Positions 1-9,883 are shown, counted from the first letter of the stretch. The stretch is 58,028 nt of DNA from Proteobacteria bacterium UBA5122 (GCA_002415485.1 DHYU01000010.1:776-58803); one strand, 5' to 3'. Program-made: numbers and translations. The notes: generated by a model from the letters alone, not told the origin.

Positions 1-64
1 TTTTCCCAGCCCCCATCGGGCCGACCAAAAACACGCTGACCGCTTTTGTACCGCCTCTCGCCAT
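1..64 (-). CDS. aroK: Shikimate kinase AroK, N-terminal fragment
   Basis: Reading the minus strand from the ATG at 62-64 gives 21 residues starting MARGGTKAV and reaching the Walker A loop GPMGAGK, where the window ends. That start and P-loop are typical of shikimate kinase, which phosphorylates shikimate with ATP in the cytosolic chorismate pathway. The gene lies directly downstream of pilQ, the usual gammaproteobacterial order (pilQ-aroK-aroB). Only the first 21 codons are present, so the identification rests on the P-loop and synteny. Confidence 0.85.
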   Translation of the reverse strand, partial: MARGGTKAVSVFLVGPMGAGK

Positions 65-136
65 CACCCGCCTGCTTGCCAATCGTCTAAAACCGCCAAA
101 TTTACCAAAAAACTGAGGCTCACGGCCAATAAACGC

Positions 137-162
137 AAAAGGCCCCGCATTTGCGGGGCCTT
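137..162 (-). terminator. Intrinsic terminator between pilQ and aroK
   Basis: A perfect 10-bp stem (AAGGCCCCGC / GCGGGGCCTT, four-base loop) lies 23 bases past the pilQ stop. On the minus strand it is followed by TTTTGCGTTTATT. It would end or attenuate pil transcription before aroK. Confidence 0.7.
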
Positions 163-184
163 GCTGGGTTGAGCCTGGAAACGG

Positions 185-2332
185 TTAATCGATGTTCGCG
201 CCGTCCTTGATGATCTTGGGTGTCACAAAGATCAACAGCTCTTCCTTGGTATCGTCACGCGCCGAGGTCCGGAAAAACGCACCAACTATTGGTAAATCAC
301 CGAAGAAAGGTACTTTCTGCACACTTTCATTCTTGGTCTGCTCGTAAACACCACCCAGGACAATCGTCTCACCATTTTCAACCAAAACCTCAGTCTTGAT
401 CTCACGGGTATTGATGCTCGGCACCCCAAAGTAGATATCACCAACACTGTCTTTATTGACCGACAATTCCATCATGACTCGATCATCCGGCGTAATCCGC
501 GGCGTAACATCCAGCTTCAGTACCGCCTGTTTAAAACTAACAGCGGTCGCACCAGAAGAAGCAGCCTCTTGATACGCGATTTCCACACCCTGCTCGACAA
601 ATGCTGACTTACCGTCGGTAGTAATGACACGAGGCGTAGATACCACCTCACCCTTGCCTTCGGCCTGCATCGCGGACAATTCCAGATCCAACAACACACC
701 CAAGGGCAATTTAGCCAGAGATAGACCAAACGACCCTGCGCTCGCTGATGGCAAATCCACATTCAATGCCCGAGGCAGATTACCTGACAGAGCAGCTGCC
801 TGGGATGCAAAGGCATTACCGGAATAGGCCCCACGATCGCCATCAGAACCGGGCGTGACGCGATTGATGCCAAACCGAGCCCCCAAGTCACGGCCAAAGC
901 TGTTATTGGCGATGACGATACGCGATTCAATCAATACCTGACGGATCGGCACGTCCAGCTTGGCCAGCATCTTCCGAATATCTGCCAGCTTATCCGAAGT
1001 ATCCTGCACCAACAGCGTATTGGTACGAGCGTCAATCGAGACCTTGCCACGCTCCGACATCAGGCTTGAGCCTTCACTCTTCAACAGCGCCGCAATATCA
1101 CTCGCCTCAGCGTAATTGACCTGAATATAGTCCGAGAACAGAGGCTCCAATTGCTCCATTTGGCGCTGAGCGGCCAACTCGTCTTTTTCACGCGCGGTAA
1201 TCTCACCACTGGGCGCGATATACATCACATTACCCATCTGACGCATCGCCAGACCGCGCGTCTTGAGGATGATGTCCAACGCCTGATCCCAAGGTACATT
1301 TTGCAGGCGCAGTGTTACGGAACCACCAACCGTATCACTGGTAACTAGGTTCATGCCGGTGAAGTCTGCAATCAACTGCAATACGGCACGGACCTCAATA
1401 TTCTGGAAATTGAGCGACAAGCGCTCGCCACTAAACGCGCGTTCATCACCCAAACGAGCCAACTCTTCCTTGTTGAGCTCTACCTTTTTCTTCACTTCAA
1501 CCGTCAGCATTTTTTCGGATTGATAGACCAGGTGCTCATAATCACCCCTGGCGGTAATCACCATGCGCACGCTACCACCCTGACGGAAGGTATCGATTGT
1601 GCTTACAGGCGTTGCAAAATCAACAACATCCAGGCGCTGTTCAAGCTCTGGAGGCAGATTGGCATCGGCAAAATCCACTGCCACCTTGCCCCCCTGCTCA
1701 CGCACATTGACGTTGATCGCTGGATCACTCAACGTGACATGAATACGCCCTTCGCCGTTTTCACCACGACGAAAATCAACCTTCTCGATCGCATGTGCCG
1801 CAGACACATCCCGTGTGCTAAACACGGTTGGGGCCTTATCGATCGGCGCACTTGGGGCAACATCCGCTGCCTCTCGCGCACCCAAAATCACATATACCTG
1901 ATTCCCCTCAAGACGGGTCTCATATGGCACCATTTGGACCAAGTTCACCACTACTCGTGTACGCCCCTTCGCCTCAACAGCAGTGACACTCCGCGCAACC
2001 CCCACACCTAACTGAGTGGTTCTTTGCGGCAGTTCGCTACGGGTATCTGCAAAGTCCAGCGCGATTCTGGCCGGGGTATCGATCGTAAAACTCAACGGTT
2101 CTGGCGCCGGCTGGGCCATGGAAAAGCGAATCTGCACCCGGCTCCCCGGCAAGCTAGATACATCCACCGCAGTCAAGGCATTTGTCGTTACCGCAGTTTC
2201 CGCAAACACAATATGCGGCGCCATTAGCAAGACAACCAGGCACGCATACATCCACCGAACAAACGGTACTCGTGATATCCCTTTCCGACTCATCGGGCTC
2301 ATTTCTCCTATACTCAATTCTGCTTGCGTCAT
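185..2332 (-). CDS. pilQ: Type IV pilus secretin PilQ
   Basis: Outer-membrane secretin through which the type IV pilus emerges. The 715-residue product has an N-terminal signal peptide, with cleavage probably after residue 44 (VFA|ET). Two AMIN peptidoglycan-binding domains follow (about 55-150 and 185-285), then an STN/secretin N domain (about 300-355), a NolW-type domain (about 395-460) and the C-terminal secretin barrel (about 480-710). The secretin signature near the end reads VPFFGDLPIVGAFF. The first ATG has an upstream AAGGGGG. A second possible start, at MSRKG (residue 14), has AGGAG 11 bases upstream and would give a more compact signal peptide. It is the last gene of pilMNOPQ, 20 bases after pilP. 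Confidence 0.96.
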   Translation of the reverse strand: MTQAELSIGEMSPMSRKGISRVPFVRWMYACLVVLLMAPHIVFAETAVTTNALTAVDVSSLPGSRVQIRFSMAQPAPEPLSFTIDTPARIALDFADTRSELPQRTTQLGVGVARSVTAVEAKGRTRVVVNLVQMVPYETRLEGNQVYVILGAREAADVAPSAPIDKAPTVFSTRDVSAAHAIEKVDFRRGENGEGRIHVTLSDPAINVNVREQGGKVAVDFADANLPPELEQRLDVVDFATPVSTIDTFRQGGSVRMVITARGDYEHLVYQSEKMLTVEVKKKVELNKEELARLGDERAFSGERLSLNFQNIEVRAVLQLIADFTGMNLVTSDTVGGSVTLRLQNVPWDQALDIILKTRGLAMRQMGNVMYIAPSGEITAREKDELAAQRQMEQLEPLFSDYIQVNYAEASDIAALLKSEGSSLMSERGKVSIDARTNTLLVQDTSDKLADIRKMLAKLDVPIRQVLIESRIVIANNSFGRDLGARFGINRVTPGSDGDRGAYSGNAFASQAAALSGNLPRALNVDLPSASAGSFGLSLAKLPLGVLLDLELSAMQAEGKGEVVSTPRVITTDGKSAFVEQGVEIAYQEAASSGATAVSFKQAVLKLDVTPRITPDDRVMMELSVNKDSVGDIYFGVPSINTREIKTEVLVENGETIVLGGVYEQTKNESVQKVPFFGDLPIVGAFFRTSARDDTKEELLIFVTPKIIKDGANID

Positions 2333-2352
2333 TGCCGCCCCCTTCGCCGAAT

Positions 2353-2913
2353 CTATTTTTTATCCTGCTCAACCAGCGCTATCGAAGTCGGCCGGTACTG
2401 CCAACCACCGAGACCATCCGCCACAATTTCCATAATCTCAATCTTGTCACCGAGGACGTCTACCACTTTGCCATGGTTTTGCCCGAGATAATTGCCTGGC
2501 TGTATCCTCGACACCAGACCATCGGGCGAACTCACCAGCGCCACAACCACGCTCTCGCGGGTCAAAGTCCCAACCATCCGCAAGGTATCCAGCGGGAAAG
2601 ATTCCAAGGATTCGCGGCGACGCTCCAGGTCAGGGCGCAAACCATCTTTTTCTTGCTGCATCGACTGCTCGGCCTGAATGCGCGCTATTTTATCCATCCA
2701 GCTTGTAAATGGATGATCCAGATCGGCCGCAGAATACACAAAACCTTCAGCTGGCCTAAACTCTGGCAAGGGCGGAATCGGGGGTGCCTTTTGCGCCTTA
2801 ATCTCATCCACCTGAGCACGCAAGTCATCCATGCTGCTACCTGTACAACCCACAAGAGCCAATGCAATCACCATAATGGATATCGAAGCTTTAGACCTGG
2901 ATAACGGCATCAT
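2353..2913 (-). CDS. pilP: Type IV pilus inner-membrane lipoprotein PilP
   Basis: A 186-residue lipoprotein that links the PilNO inner-membrane subcomplex to the PilQ secretin. A hydrophobic signal ends in a lipobox (ALVGC, Cys23). A proline-rich linker (about residues 40-53) and a C-terminal beta-rich domain that contacts PilQ follow, as in the family. Its start overlaps the pilO stop by one base, which fits translational coupling within pilMNOPQ. Confidence 0.93.
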   Translation of the reverse strand: MMPLSRSKASISIMVIALALVGCTGSSMDDLRAQVDEIKAQKAPPIPPLPEFRPAEGFVYSAADLDHPFTSWMDKIARIQAEQSMQQEKDGLRPDLERRRESLESFPLDTLRMVGTLTRESVVVALVSSPDGLVSRIQPGNYLGQNHGKVVDVLGDKIEIMEIVADGLGGWQYRPTSIALVEQDKK

Positions 2914-3506
2914 TATTTCTTCTCCAGGTAACGATAAGTTTTGGCAACTGCACTGACAGACAAACGCTCGCCACTTCCAGTCATCGAGATATCATGCAGA
3001 GTTACAATGCGCGACAGCTCAGCAACATCGCTGGCAAACTGCGCGAATTGATGGTAATTGCCAGAAACACTGATATTAATAGGCAACTCGGCGTAGAACT
3101 CAGCAGGACGCTCTGCGCCAGGCTTGAATGTATTAAACTCCAGACCATTGGCCAAGCCAGCCTGGGAGACATCCACCAACAACTCAGCCACCTCGGTCTC
3201 ACTGGGCAATTGGCGCAACATCGCACCGAAAGACTGCTCCATTTCCACCATTTGCGCTCGATATGCCTCCAGGTTGGCGGCCTTACGCTGCTTGGTCTCA
3301 AACGTAGCAAGCAGCTCCTTTTCTTTCTCTCTGGAGGCCTCTAGCTCTTCAATCTGCTGCTGGATCACAAACCAATACCCGGCGCCGGACACCGCTATGC
3401 ACAACACCAGCACTGCCACCACTTTGACGGCAATTGGCCACGCACCAACATCATTGAAATCGAGATTGGAGAACTGGGAAAAGTCTATATTTAACTTGCT
3501 GGCCAT
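2913..3506 (-). CDS. pilO: Type IV pilus alignment protein PilO
   Basis: A 197-residue bitopic inner-membrane protein with a short cytoplasmic N-terminus, one transmembrane helix (about 26-48), a coiled coil (about 50-85) and a periplasmic ferredoxin-like domain. PilO forms heterodimers with PilN and contacts PilP in the alignment complex. It is sandwiched between pilN (adjacent, no gap) and pilP (one-base overlap), and length and topology match the family. Confidence 0.93.
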   Translation of the reverse strand: MASKLNIDFSQFSNLDFNDVGAWPIAVKVVAVLVLCIAVSGAGYWFVIQQQIEELEASREKEKELLATFETKQRKAANLEAYRAQMVEMEQSFGAMLRQLPSETEVAELLVDVSQAGLANGLEFNTFKPGAERPAEFYAELPINISVSGNYHQFAQFASDVAELSRIVTLHDISMTGSGERLSVSAVAKTYRYLEKK

Positions 3507-4079
3507 TTATTTCCCTCCCTTGCCCTTACTCGCTGGGAAGGCTTGTGTGACAGTCAAGGAAAAACTGCTACTCCGACCAGCGGACCCACCACCTACAGCC
3601 TGGATGACAGAGAGCTGCGGATCCACAAACCAACCAGACTCATCCAATGCCCGCATGAATGCCGAGACCCGCGCATTGGATTGCGCCATCCCCTTTATCG
3701 ACAGGCCATTTCCTGTTTGTGACAATGAAGAGATGTACAAGCCGTCCGGCACCACCCGCACCAACTCATCCAGCATATGCACCAGATCCGCACGCCGTCC
3801 CTGCAGGTTTTGAATCACATTCATGCGCGCGAGCAACTGCTGCTTCTTTTTTTCAAGCTCGCGAATTTCCGCAATCTTTGTCTCGACCACCGCGATCTCG
3901 TCTTCAAGATATTTATTGCGAGAATCCTGATACTCAATCATGCCGCCAATATGCCAGTAGACATAAAAAACCAACGCGCCCGCCAATAACGCAGCACCCG
4001 CTGCCGTCGACCCAAACTGACGAATACGTTCCTTGCGTAATGTGTCACGCCAGGGTAATAGATTAATTCGGGTAGCCAT
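3507..4079 (-). CDS. pilN: Type IV pilus assembly protein PilN
   Basis: A 190-residue bitopic inner-membrane protein. Its cytoplasmic N-terminus carries the conserved INLLPWR motif (residues 5-11), which in the family docks onto PilM. One transmembrane helix (about 22-45), a coiled-coil stretch rich in E and K, and a periplasmic domain that pairs with PilO follow. The ATG overlaps the last base of pilM. Confidence 0.94.
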   Translation of the reverse strand: MATRINLLPWRDTLRKERIRQFGSTAAGAALLAGALVFYVYWHIGGMIEYQDSRNKYLEDEIAVVETKIAEIRELEKKKQQLLARMNVIQNLQGRRADLVHMLDELVRVVPDGLYISSLSQTGNGLSIKGMAQSNARVSAFMRALDESGWFVDPQLSVIQAVGGGSAGRSSSFSLTVTQAFPASKGKGGK

Positions 4080-5140
4080 TAGTCAAACCTCCGTAGAGCC
4101 AGACCACTGGCAATCATCAAAGCAGGTGCGTCAATCCCCAATTGTTGTGGTTTGATCTTCGACGACAAGGACATATTGGCAAACGGATTGGCCACTACGG
4201 TAGTCACCCCCAACTTATCCTCGATCAGCTCGTCAATACCGGGAATTGCGGCACACCCCCCTGCCAGAACAACCTGATCGATACTATTGTATTGACTGGA
4301 TGAGAAGAAGAACTGCAGCGAACGACTCACCTGTTGCGCCATTGCGTCTTTAAAAGGCTGTAAGACTTCTGGGACATAGTTATCTGGCAGACCGCCTTGC
4401 TTTTTCGCCAGACCAGCCTCTTCATAAGACAAGCCATAGCGACGCTGAACTTCCTCAGTCAGCTGCTTGCCTCCAAACACCTGCTCTCGCGTATATATGA
4501 TATTGAAATTATGGATTACATTGAGCGTGGTCATTGTCGCACCAACATCGACGATAGCGACTGTCAACCCTTCCCCCCCGTCAGGCAGCTGAGGAGCCAG
4601 CAATGAAAAAGCCCCCTCCATGGCATAGGCCTCAATGTCGACCACCTTGGCACTTAAGCCACCCAATTCAATGGCCTCGACTCGTGCATCAATATTCTCA
4701 CTGCGTGATGCTGCCAACAACACATCCACTGTATCAGCAGAGCCCTCTGTCGGGCCGATCACCTGAAAATCGATATTGACCTCATCCAAGGGGAAGGGGA
4801 TGTATTGATCCGCCTCCAGATCGATCCGCCCTGCCATATCCTCATCCTTGAGGTCGGCCGGCATCTGAATGACCTTGGTAATCACTGCGGAGCCCGCTAC
4901 GGCGACTGCGGCGTGCTTGGTGCGAGTGCCCGCCCGTTTGACGGCGCGGTTGATCGCGGCCCCGACAGCCTCAATATCTGCAATATTTTTCTCAACCACG
5001 GCATGTGGCGGCAAAGGCACCACAGCATAGCTTTCGACTTTGTAACGACTGCCAGACTGGCTCAGTTCCAACAGCTTTACTGCTGTGGCACTGATGTCCA
5101 GTCCAATCAAGGAAGGTGCTGTGCGTCTAAAAAGTTCCAA
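4079..5140 (-). CDS. pilM: Type IV pilus actin-like ATPase PilM
   Basis: A 353-residue cytoplasmic actin-fold protein, first gene of pilMNOPQ. It has the family's opening motif (GLDISATAVKLLEL), the second phosphate-binding segment IVDVGATMT near residue 200, and the C-terminal VLAGGCAAIPG adenosine motif. PilM binds the PilN N-terminus and anchors the alignment complex to the cytoplasmic motor side. The operon is divergent from the PBP1A gene across 206 bases, the standard gammaproteobacterial arrangement. I could not pick out a convincing consensus promoter in that gap. Confidence 0.95.
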   Translation of the reverse strand: MELFRRTAPSLIGLDISATAVKLLELSQSGSRYKVESYAVVPLPPHAVVEKNIADIEAVGAAINRAVKRAGTRTKHAAVAVAGSAVITKVIQMPADLKDEDMAGRIDLEADQYIPFPLDEVNIDFQVIGPTEGSADTVDVLLAASRSENIDARVEAIELGGLSAKVVDIEAYAMEGAFSLLAPQLPDGGEGLTVAIVDVGATMTTLNVIHNFNIIYTREQVFGGKQLTEEVQRRYGLSYEEAGLAKKQGGLPDNYVPEVLQPFKDAMAQQVSRSLQFFFSSSQYNSIDQVVLAGGCAAIPGIDELIEDKLGVTTVVANPFANMSLSSKIKPQQLGIDAPALMIASGLALRRFD

Positions 5141-5346
5141 AGATGCGATCCCTCTAGTAACAATATCCGTGTCTCAAGCGCATACGTGGTTATCGGGCAT
5201 TTAATACCAGACTTTATATTTATTCAATCTTCCTAATGATTCATAATGTAATTTGCTGAGACGACCGAAGGAACATATCGGTCCCTCAAGGCCCCAACCT
5301 TAGTTCATCAGTTACCGGACCCAGCGACCGAGCGCCCATCACCACC

Positions 5347-7854
5347 ATGAAATTTGCCAAAAAACTACTCCGCCTCACCCTGATCGGCGGCCTTGCCATG
5401 TTTATCCTAGGCTGCCTCACGGTAGGAGGCTTATATCTCTATCTCGCACCCTCATTGCCCTCGGTCGCAGTACTACGCGACGTCCGCTTCCAGGTCCCCC
5501 TTCAGGTCTACACTTTGGATCAGCAACTCATCGCCGAATATGGGACTCACAAACGCGAGCCCTTAACCTACGACCAGATTCCGACATCCCTGGTCCACGC
5601 GATATTGGCGATAGAAGATGAAAACTTCTTCAATCACGTCGGCATCGACCCCAAGGGCGTCTTACGCGCCGCCGCCAATGCCATCTCCACAGGCCAAATG
5701 AGCCAAGGTGCCAGCACCATCACCATGCAACTGGCGAGGAACGTCTTCTTAAGCCCCGAACGAAAAATGCTTCGAAAGATTAAAGAGGCATTTCTGGCAA
5801 TCAAGATAGAATTAGAACTGGAAAAGGAAGAAATTCTCGAGCTCTATTTCAATATTATCTTCCTCGGCAACCGCGCCTACGGCTTCGGCAGCGCCGCCCA
5901 GGTTTATTATGGAAAACCACTCGACGAACTCAATATTGCCCAACTGGCAATGCTGGCTGGCCTGCCTAAGGCACCATCAGCCAATAATCCGATCGCCAAC
6001 CCTGATCGCGCCCTGGTACGCCGCAACTATATACTGCAACGCATGGCCGAGCTGAACTATATCAGCGCCGCCGACCGGGACTGGGCCCAAAAACAACCCA
6101 TCACAGCCAAAGTTCACAGTGCCGCCATCGACCTGGAAGCCCCATTCGTCGGCGAAATGGTGCGCCAACACATGGTCGCCCAGTACGGCGAAGAAGCCTA
6201 TAACACCGGCTTCAAGGTCTATGTCACCATCAACCCCGACATGCAAATGGCCGCACAGCGCGCCCTGCGCCACGGCATCGATGATTACGAGCGCCGTCAC
6301 GGCTACACAGGCCCCGTCGACCGCATCGCCATGTCCGCCGATACCACCACCGAAAGCCTGCTCACCAAACTCAAGCCACTGCCGACTGTTGGTGAGCTGT
6401 TGCCCGCCGTCGTTCTCAAGACAGCGGAACAAACCGCCACCGTGCTCGGCCAAAACGGCCACCAATACCGTATCGATTGGGATGGCATGTCCTGGGCAGC
6501 ACGTCGGCAGACCAACAACCGCAAAGGCCCTGCCCCGGAGACCGCCGCCAACATCTTCAAGCTAGGTGACATAATCCATATCCTCCCCAACACCGAAGCC
6601 CCAGGCACCGCCACGCTGGCGCAGATTCCACAGGTCAGCGGTGCTATCGTCGCCATGCAGCCCCGCGACGGCGCACTACTGGCCCTGGCCGGTGGTTACG
6701 ATTTCTTCCACAGCAAGTTCAACCGCGCGACTCAAGCCAAGCGCCAGGCCGGCTCCAGCTTCAAACCCTTCACCTACTCCGCCGCCCTTGAACACGGCTT
6801 TACCACGGCCAGCATCATCAACGACGCCCCCGTCGTCTTTGACGACCCCAGCCTTGAGTCCTCGTGGCGCCCTGAAAATTACAGCGGCCAATTCTACGGC
6901 CCCACCCGCCTGCGACTTGCACTCACTCAATCCCGCAACCTGGTATCGATCCGCCTGCTGCAAAGCATCGGCATCCGCACCACTATCGACTACCTGGAAA
7001 ACTTTGGCTTCGACAGCAGCCAGCTGCCACGAGACCTCTCTCTATCACTCGGCAGTGCCAGCCTAACACCATGGGAAAACGCCAGCGCCTATACAGTATT
7101 CGCCAACGGCGGCTTTAAGGTAGAGCCCTATTTCATTCAACGTATCGAGGACATCCGCGGTAACGTGCTGTTTGAAGCCGACCCTCTGATTGCCTGCACC
7201 GAGTGCGAACAGACCCAGGACGCGCCACCTGTCATTGAGACACCCATCGCAGACAACTGCCAGCACCTGGACGCAACACAAACATTCGCCACGACGATCA
7301 GCGATTGCCTCGAACCATCAACCGAAGCACAACCACGTCTGGCACCTCGCGCCATCCCGGCACAGAACGCCTACCTGATCACATCCATGCTGCGCGATGT
7401 AATCACCGATGGCACCGGTCGTCGCGCACTCAGCCTGGGACGCAATGATCTGGCCGGCAAGACAGGCACCACCAACGATCAACGTGACGCCTGGTTTGCC
7501 GGTTACAACAGCAACATCGTCGCCATCAGCTGGGCCGGCTTTGATGACTCCAGCCCGCTCGGCGACCAAGAAACCGGCTCCCGCGCCGCACTGCCGATGT
7601 GGGTGGAATTCATGGAAACCGCCCTTGCGGGCACCGAAGAAACCTCACTAACCCAACCACCCGGACTCGTCACCGTGCGCATTGATCCCGACAGTGGCTT
7701 ACTCGCCGGCGCAGACCAGCGCAACGCCATCTTTGAGACCTTCCGCGCCGAACATGCGCCAACACGACGCGCTACTGACGTCGACGACTCTATATCGTCA
7801 GGTAACAACAACACGAAAACCGAGCAAGACGATACACCTCAACTGCTGTTTTAA
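5347..7854 (+). CDS. mrcA: Penicillin-binding protein 1A (bifunctional glycosyltransferase/transpeptidase)
   Basis: A class A PBP (835 residues) that polymerises and cross-links peptidoglycan in the periplasm. It has an N-terminal membrane anchor (about 8-33). The GT51 domain carries catalytic Glu90 in EDENFFNH and the GASTITMQLARN motif (about 121-132). An OB-like insert comes next, then the transpeptidase with SxxK (Ser470, Lys473), SRN (529-531) and KTGT (705-708). The segment at about 612-660, between SRN and KTGT, is an insert with four cysteines (617, 620, 638, 654), unusual for a periplasmic PBP domain. It is divergent from pilM, as is standard. Confidence 0.96.
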   Translation: MKFAKKLLRLTLIGGLAMFILGCLTVGGLYLYLAPSLPSVAVLRDVRFQVPLQVYTLDQQLIAEYGTHKREPLTYDQIPTSLVHAILAIEDENFFNHVGIDPKGVLRAAANAISTGQMSQGASTITMQLARNVFLSPERKMLRKIKEAFLAIKIELELEKEEILELYFNIIFLGNRAYGFGSAAQVYYGKPLDELNIAQLAMLAGLPKAPSANNPIANPDRALVRRNYILQRMAELNYISAADRDWAQKQPITAKVHSAAIDLEAPFVGEMVRQHMVAQYGEEAYNTGFKVYVTINPDMQMAAQRALRHGIDDYERRHGYTGPVDRIAMSADTTTESLLTKLKPLPTVGELLPAVVLKTAEQTATVLGQNGHQYRIDWDGMSWAARRQTNNRKGPAPETAANIFKLGDIIHILPNTEAPGTATLAQIPQVSGAIVAMQPRDGALLALAGGYDFFHSKFNRATQAKRQAGSSFKPFTYSAALEHGFTTASIINDAPVVFDDPSLESSWRPENYSGQFYGPTRLRLALTQSRNLVSIRLLQSIGIRTTIDYLENFGFDSSQLPRDLSLSLGSASLTPWENASAYTVFANGGFKVEPYFIQRIEDIRGNVLFEADPLIACTECEQTQDAPPVIETPIADNCQHLDATQTFATTISDCLEPSTEAQPRLAPRAIPAQNAYLITSMLRDVITDGTGRRALSLGRNDLAGKTGTTNDQRDAWFAGYNSNIVAISWAGFDDSSPLGDQETGSRAALPMWVEFMETALAGTEETSLTQPPGLVTVRIDPDSGLLAGADQRNAIFETFRAEHAPTRRATDVDDSISSGNNNTKTEQDDTPQLLF

Positions 7855-7864
7855 GCTTAATGTC

Positions 7865-8482
7865 ATGAAAGAAAAACACATCAGCCCCAAGGACCAACGC
7901 ATGCGCCAACAACTAGCGCAGGAAGCGGCACGCATCATCGCCGAAGAGGGTGTGCAGGATTTTTATATCGCCAAACAAAAAGCGGCAGAACGACTGCACG
8001 CACCACACACTCACAACCTGCCGCGCAACGACGAAATCAAATGGGCACTCGACCAGTATCAACGCCTGTTCAAGAGCGACTCACAGCCAGATCATTTGCA
8101 GCGACTACGCCAGGGCAGCATCGACGCGATGCAATTTTTAAAACACTTTGAACCACGCCTGGTCGGCCCGGTACTCGACGGCAGTGCCAATGAATTCTCC
8201 GACATCAACCTGCACCTGTTCGCCGACACCCCGGAAGAATTGTCGCTGTTCCTGATGGAACACCACATCCCGTTCGAACTGAAACAAAAACGCATGAACA
8301 TGGCCGATGGTAAACAGATCGAACAACCCGTCTATGAAGTCGTACTGGAAGATATATTAATCGAACTGACACTCTTCGATCGTCACGGCCTACGCCAGGC
8401 GCCAGTCAGCCAGATCACGGGCAAACCAATGCAGCGCGCCTCGCTGCACACACTTGAAGAGCTGATGACAAAACGGGCCTGA
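7865..8482 (+). CDS. Conserved hypothetical protein, possible nucleotidyltransferase-like fold
   Basis: A 205-residue cytoplasmic protein starting 10 bases after the PBP1A stop. I chose the ATG at 7865 because it lies just after that stop and is followed by sequence of soluble-protein character, whereas any longer reading would overlap PBP1A. The N-terminal half is helical and charged. The middle (LVGPVLDGSANEFSDINLHLFAD) resembles the G-S...D-x-D/N signature of minimal nucleotidyltransferases, but the acidic triad is not clearly preserved, so catalysis is doubtful. Function is not known to me. Confidence 0.75.
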   Translation: MKEKHISPKDQRMRQQLAQEAARIIAEEGVQDFYIAKQKAAERLHAPHTHNLPRNDEIKWALDQYQRLFKSDSQPDHLQRLRQGSIDAMQFLKHFEPRLVGPVLDGSANEFSDINLHLFADTPEELSLFLMEHHIPFELKQKRMNMADGKQIEQPVYEVVLEDILIELTLFDRHGLRQAPVSQITGKPMQRASLHTLEELMTKRA

Positions 8483-8499
8483 GCGGCCCGTTATTGTTT
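8472..8499. terminator. Bidirectional terminator between 7865 gene and gltA
   Basis: A perfect 8-bp stem (AACGGGCC / GGCCCGTT, five-base loop) spans the last codons of the plus-strand gene and faces the gltA stop at 8507. T-rich sequence follows on both strands, so it can serve the convergent pair. Confidence 0.75.
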
Positions 8500-8506
8500 G
8501 AGGATG

Positions 8507-9802
8507 TTAACGCCGATCCACCTGCACATAATCACGCTTCGCCGCCCCATCATAGAGCTGACGTGGCCGCGCAATTCGCTGATTGGGATCACCAATCATC
8601 TCCATCCATTGCGCCACCCAGCCGACAGTACGCGCAATCGAGAACATCACGGTAAACATATTGGTCGGGATCCCCAGCACCTTATAGATAATGCCTGAGT
8701 AGAAATCCACGTTCGGATAGAGCTTGCGCTCCTTGAAGTAATCATCGTTCAGCGCCACCTCTTCCAGTTTCAGCGCCAGCTCAAACAATGGATCATCCTG
8801 CTTGCCGAGCTTGGTCAGCACCTCGTGACACATCTTGCGGATCAAAGTCGCCCGCGGATCAAAATTACGATAGATGCGATGACCAAAACCCATCAAACGG
8901 AACGGATCGTTTTTATCCTTCGCCTTTTCGATGTACTTCGGAATATTGTCGACACTGCCAATCTCATCAAGCATATGCAGTACCGCCTCGTTGGCACCGC
9001 CGTGCGCAGGCCCCCACAGGGCTGCAATACCAGAGGCCACACAGGCAAACGGATTGGCCGCCGAACTACCGGCCAGGCGAATCGTCGACGTACTGGCGTT
9101 TTGCTCATGATCGGCATGCAGGATAAAGATCAAATCCAACGCGCGCTCCGCCACCGGATCAACCACGTATTCTTCGCACGGCACCGAAAACATCATGTTC
9201 AACAGATTGCCGCAATAACTCAGGTTGTTGCGCGGATAGACGAACGGCTCACCAATCGAGTGTTTGTAACAGGCCGCGGCGATGGTCGGCATCTTGGCGA
9301 TCAGGCGATGCGCCGCAATCTCGCGGTGCTGCGGGTTACGGATATCCAAGGCATCGTGATAGAAGGCCGACAGGGAGCCGACCACACCCACCATGATCGC
9401 CATCGGGTGCGCGTCGTGATTAAAGCCGTTATAGAAGTTCTTCAGCGTCTCGTTGATCATGGTGTGGCGCGTGATATTGCGCGTAAAACCCACCAACTCT
9501 TCCTGCTTGGGCAACTCACCGTACAGCAGCAGATGCGCCACCTCTAAAAACGAACTCTTTTCTGCCAACTGTTCGATCGGATAACCACGGTATTGCAAGA
9601 CCCCCTGCTGGCCATCGATATAGGTGATGGAGCTATGGCAACTGGCCGTGGATTGAAAGCCTGGGTCATAGGTCACATAACCAAGCTCACTGTAAAAACG
9701 GGAGATATCAACCGCCGCCGGCCCTTGTGTGCCGTGATAAATCGGAAGCTCAACTGTTTTACCCGTGACGTTGTCTGTAATCGTGACCGTATCTTTCGCC
9801 AT
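8507..9802 (-). CDS. gltA: Citrate synthase
   Basis: Condenses acetyl-CoA and oxaloacetate to citrate at the entry of the TCA cycle. The 431-residue length and an N-terminal beta-rich extension fit the hexameric, NADH-sensitive type II enzyme of Gram-negative bacteria. Catalytic histidines lie in HADHEQNAS and in GPAHGGANE, and the catalytic aspartate lies in NVDFYSG. AAGGA stands 8 bases before the ATG. It is followed on the chromosome by the malic enzyme gene on the same strand. Confidence 0.97.
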   Translation of the reverse strand: MAKDTVTITDNVTGKTVELPIYHGTQGPAAVDISRFYSELGYVTYDPGFQSTASCHSSITYIDGQQGVLQYRGYPIEQLAEKSSFLEVAHLLLYGELPKQEELVGFTRNITRHTMINETLKNFYNGFNHDAHPMAIMVGVVGSLSAFYHDALDIRNPQHREIAAHRLIAKMPTIAAACYKHSIGEPFVYPRNNLSYCGNLLNMMFSVPCEEYVVDPVAERALDLIFILHADHEQNASTSTIRLAGSSAANPFACVASGIAALWGPAHGGANEAVLHMLDEIGSVDNIPKYIEKAKDKNDPFRLMGFGHRIYRNFDPRATLIRKMCHEVLTKLGKQDDPLFELALKLEEVALNDDYFKERKLYPNVDFYSGIIYKVLGIPTNMFTVMFSIARTVGWVAQWMEMIGDPNQRIARPRQLYDGAAKRDYVQVDRR

Positions 9803-9883
9803 GCTTTTTTCCTTATGCTGTCATCCTGCAGTCAGTAGCGCGGCGCGGCGCCGCAATACCAAGGACTGTATCTTACTCAAAAA

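Noticed and set aside
5141..5346. Consensus promoter for pilMNOPQ in the gap before the PBP1A gene
   Set aside because: Only a weak TTGAAT-N17-TTAAAT pair was seen on the minus strand; the -10 match is too poor to call.
7682..7864. Longer start for the 7865 gene inside PBP1A
   Set aside because: It would overlap the PBP1A coding region in another frame and its residues do not look like protein sequence of this family; the ATG at 7865 lies just after the PBP1A stop.
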